Part shown: piece after piece, positions 61,276 through 64,000 of the stretch | Numbering within the stretch: the stretch's first letter is position 1 | How the letters are laid out: each line of letters begins with the position of its first letter | Assembly (NCBI GenBank): GCA_026008535.1 | Contig: BRKX01000012.1 | Span: forward strand, 26,255,848-26,319,847 | Direction: 5' to 3' | From: Perilla frutescens | Lineage: Eukaryota; Streptophyta; Magnoliopsida; Lamiales; Lamiaceae | Length of the DNA: 64,000 nucleotides | Made by a program: the position numbers and the translations under genes | The notes under the pieces: model-generated | Told to the model about the DNA's origin: nothing | The model's database searches: none | What the model saw: only the letters and a program-made list of their open reading frames with translations

Positions 61276-62312
61276 GTCCAAAGGAAGTAGAGAAGAAATT
61301 ACAGTGCTGCCGTGTTAAGTGACTAATCCGGTGATGAAGAAGCTGAAAAACAAACTGTTTTGTTTGTAAAAGTAGACGATGACTTAGATGGAATGATTGA
61401 CGCTTTAACTGACATGGATGATGGTGATTTCGACTATGATGTTAGTCTTGATCATGTAACCTCAGATGTTCCAAGCAATGTTATGGAGAATGCTACACAA
61501 GAAATCTCTGACATTCCTCCAAATACCACTAACTGGTATGAAATGACATTGCTGGATGAGTTTTGCAACACTGCTGAAGTGTCTCAGGTGGAAGAAGACC
61601 AGTTCGATGTCAGCCACCGAGAAGCTCTACAACAATTACACAAGGTTGTAGATGAAATGTGTGTCAAATGGGCTGAACAATCAAAGGAATTTGGGATTCT
61701 CGTAGAAGAAAACCAAACTCTAAAGTGAAGGGTGCTGGACCTTGAAATTCGACTCACTCGAGGTGATCTTGAGCTGAATAAGTTGAGAAAGGAAGTAGAA
61801 GTTGCTTCAAAAACCTTTCGACAACTTAATCAAGGAACATCTACTCTAAACGAGATTCTGACATTGGGACAAACCACGAAAGCAGGCTTGGGATATACAT
61901 CAAGTTCATCAATGTCTATCTCTAATCCTATCAAGTTTGTCAGAGGGGAAAGCTCTAAGGATGTTCTAGTCAATGTTGACGGAAATGTCAAAACAAATGT
62001 CAATGACAAGTCCAAGGAGAAGAAATTTGTTCATCATTATTGCCAAGAGCCTGGACACATCAAACCTTATTGCTTCAAATATCATGATGATATAGCAACA
62101 TGAAAGATTGTCATGGAAAATTCTTCTAAACCTACCAAAAAGAAGAAACACTCAAAGAAGGCAAACATCTCGTGCAATGTTGTATACACATCTTTGAAAG
62201 CCAACATTGCTGGTGCGTTGTACTTTGACAGTGGGTGCTCACGGAATATGACAGGAAATTCTAACTTTCTCGATGACTATACCACGATAAGCAAAGGAAA
62301 AGTTAGTTATGG
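61276..62312 (+). pseudogene. gag C-terminus and protease start of element D, part 2
   Basis: Continues the frame of 54829-55800 after element B. It contains an acidic linker, a coiled-coil-like stretch (LEIRLTRGDLELNKLRKEVE), a second CCHC knuckle CQEPGHIKPYC (the family pattern HYCxxxGHIKPYC) and the protease site YFDSGCSRNMTG. Stops in the same frame: TAG 61288, TAA 61324, TGA 61726 and TGA 62101. No frameshifts. Element C cuts it shortly after the protease active site. Confidence 0.88.
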
Positions 62313-63755
62313 TGCGTTGTATACTGAAAGACTTGTCTTTGTATACTTTTCTGATGATATGATGATATGAAATGAAAGTTATTGCAGTCACTGTTTGCAT
62401 TTAGATTATGTTCTATAATTGTTTTATGCAATGTTCCATATACTTACATTGTAGATGATATGGTGTGGGGAGTCACACGGTAAGATCATATCATTAGAAC
62501 CTTGTAATGTATTAAAGAGCTCACGGCTTAGATGGTCCTGAACACACCATCGGTACACCATAGAATAATCTGATAAGTTAGTTTATCTTGACTAACTGAT
62601 TATTCTAGTACACTCGTTAGTGTATTGAGGAGGATCACGATAGGATACTATTCTCTATCTCTGACCCAGTTACTGAGAGAATAAAGATCCACAGAGTTCG
62701 GGTTCTGAACTCATGTGATATTGGCGAGCATATGTGTGCGTTGTTTATTACTTTGATTTATCAATGGGTGAGATCTTTTCGTAGATCGAATTCGATATCT
62801 TGGGTAATAACAATGTATACATGATGTCTCAAGCAGTATGCATGAGCACTGTGTCCTGGTGCGCCAGATTGATGATGTTCTCTTGAGGAAGCACAAGTTC
62901 ATGTTGAAACCCTGCAGGTGGAATTTATTCTGTACATGAATAAAGCTTGTGTGGTACTACTCAAGGTTTTAGATGTTAATTAATTATAGCTGTCAGAGGC
63001 TTACATAATTAATTAATGAACATTATATCTTAAACACGGGGAATGGCTGGACTAAAGGAGAAAGCATATTCGTAAATATGTATTAAATTGGTAGGTCAGT
63101 TTTACTTCTTTAGTGGAATAAAAGTAAAACTTAATTTATTTAATTATATCCTAGGTTTATTGGATATTAGATATTAAATAAATTAGTGGGCCAATTTAAT
63201 GTTCTTCTAGATCCCTGTTGTAGCCCAATTGACTGATAGTGGACTGAATATTGAACTTGAGATAGAGGCCCAAGCCCAGTAGGGTTGGAACATGAAATTT
63301 CACCCCTCCCTATATATAGGGGGAGGGGGGCACGGAATTTTCATGAATTTATTCATTGGAAATCAGCCCCTCTTAGTCTCTCAAAGTTATCCATAGATTT
63401 CACAACTCTATCTAGTAGATTTCAGCCCACTCTGAATCTAGATACAGCCCGGGAATATAACAGAAGATCTTGGAGTAGAATCTGTGGTGCTCGAATTTTT
63501 GAGGTGTTAGGTGGCGCCATACAGTGTTCATTCAATAGCAAGATTAGATCTTTAATCTTGTCCACAGACCGTCTATCGATTTGTAAGTAGATTCATTTCT
63601 ATGTCTTCCGCTTTATTAGATTTGAATCTGCTTTGCATGCTTTTTGTATAGACTGTGATAAACATGCATGTTACCTAAAATTATGATTTGCATGAACACG
63701 GATTAATGAACAACCAAATGGTCCTGCGGTGGTTTAATTCAAAAAAACCCCAACA
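62313..63755 (+). repeat. 5' LTR of element C
   Basis: Reverse-oriented match to the LTRs of A and B. The right end, CCCCAACA, is clear. The left end reads TGCGTTGTATACTG instead of TGTTGGTTTTGTATACTG, so the exact start is uncertain by a few bases. TATATATA at about 63312 lies between CCCCTCCC and GGGGGAGGGG. Confidence 0.85.
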
Positions 63756-63757
63756 AC

Positions 63758-63772
63758 TGGTATCAGAGCGGG
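63758..63772 (+). other. Primer-binding site of element C
   Basis: TGGTATCAGAGCGGG, complementary to the 3' end of initiator tRNA-Met. Confidence 0.93.
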
Positions 63773-64000
63773 TTTTGGCACTGTTCTAGGATTAATCCGG
63801 GCATAATTTCGAATTGCATGATTAAATTTGATGATAAATTTATGGTGTTTAAATTTTCAGATTTAATTGTCATGTGTTTCGATTTTATGGTATTCAAAAC
63901 TTGGAAGAATTTGAGATGTAAAAATCGAAAATTCTAGTTTTGAGGGTACTTGAATTTTCGGTCACTATGGGATTAAATTTGGGATAATATTTGATGTTCT

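Larger units (their letters stand above)
53746..62312 (+). mobile_element. Ty1/copia retrotransposon D, host of nested insertions (5' part)
   Basis: Plus-strand copia element represented by its 5' LTR, a tRNA-Met primer-binding site, gag and the start of the protease. It is split by element B (55801-61270) in the zinc-knuckle region and by element C at 62313. The rest of pol and the 3' LTR should lie beyond the window. Removing B restores one continuous reading frame across the junction, which confirms the nesting. Confidence 0.9.
62313..64000 (+). mobile_element. Copia element C, 5' part (same family as A and B)
   Basis: Plus-strand copy running off the window: a ~1.44-kb LTR, two-base spacer, tRNA-Met primer-binding site and the beginning of the long leader, which is the reverse complement of the leader end in B. 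Its gag-pol, if present, lies beyond 64000. It is inserted into the protease region of element D. Confidence 0.92.

Noticed and set aside
62113..62370. Open frame running from the element D protease into the LTR of element C
   Set aside because: A chance read-through of an insertion junction; only the first part is real D sequence.
1..64000. tRNA, rRNA or CRISPR features
   Set aside because: None seen on reading both strands; the TGGTATCAGAG sites are retroelement primer sites, not tRNA genes.

Overview
The window looks like nuclear DNA of a flowering plant, most likely a eudicot. It is AT-rich, has GT-AG introns, is dominated by nested Ty1/copia LTR retrotransposons, and carries plant-type families (LRR receptor-like protein, SET-domain methyltransferase with a Rubisco-LSMT-like C-terminal domain, RVT_3-type RNase H). 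Only two loci look like intact host genes: an RNase H-fold gene with a membrane segment (37.6-39.3 kb, plus) and a five-exon SET-domain lysine methyltransferase (40.5-43.7 kb, minus). They sit back to back in a ~6 kb gene island, and nearly everything else is mobile DNA or its debris.

Left part (1-25 kb): AT-rich repeats; copia element A (2723-11206, minus, TSD TTCTC); a probable decayed Ty3-type LTR (about 12.2-14.5 kb); a scrap of an RVT_3 RNase H domain (14.9-15.4 kb); element S (15375-21946, TSD CTAGC), a non-autonomous remnant that keeps an envelope-like third frame and holds a hAT-type MITE; and a broken LRR receptor gene (22.2-24.9 kb, minus).

Middle (25-47.5 kb): copia element E (25103-30776, plus, TSD CATTT), notable for lacking a tRNA-type primer-binding site; AT-rich intergenic DNA with small tandem repeats and Helitron-like ends; the gene island; then AT-rich DNA leading to a promoter-like segment with a 195-bp tandem duplication.

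Right part (47.5-64 kb): copia element F (47565-53463, minus, TSD TTAAG), then a nest. Host element D (from 53746, plus) is interrupted in its gag zinc-knuckle region by internally deleted element B (55801-61270, minus) and in its protease region by element C (62313 to beyond the window, plus). A, B and C share one LTR family of about 1.44 kb.

The coding frames of A, D and E are broken mostly by single nonsense codons, several readable as C-to-T or G-to-A changes, with few frameshifts. This fits silencing and methylation-driven decay of fairly young insertions. None of the retroelements here encodes an intact polyprotein.
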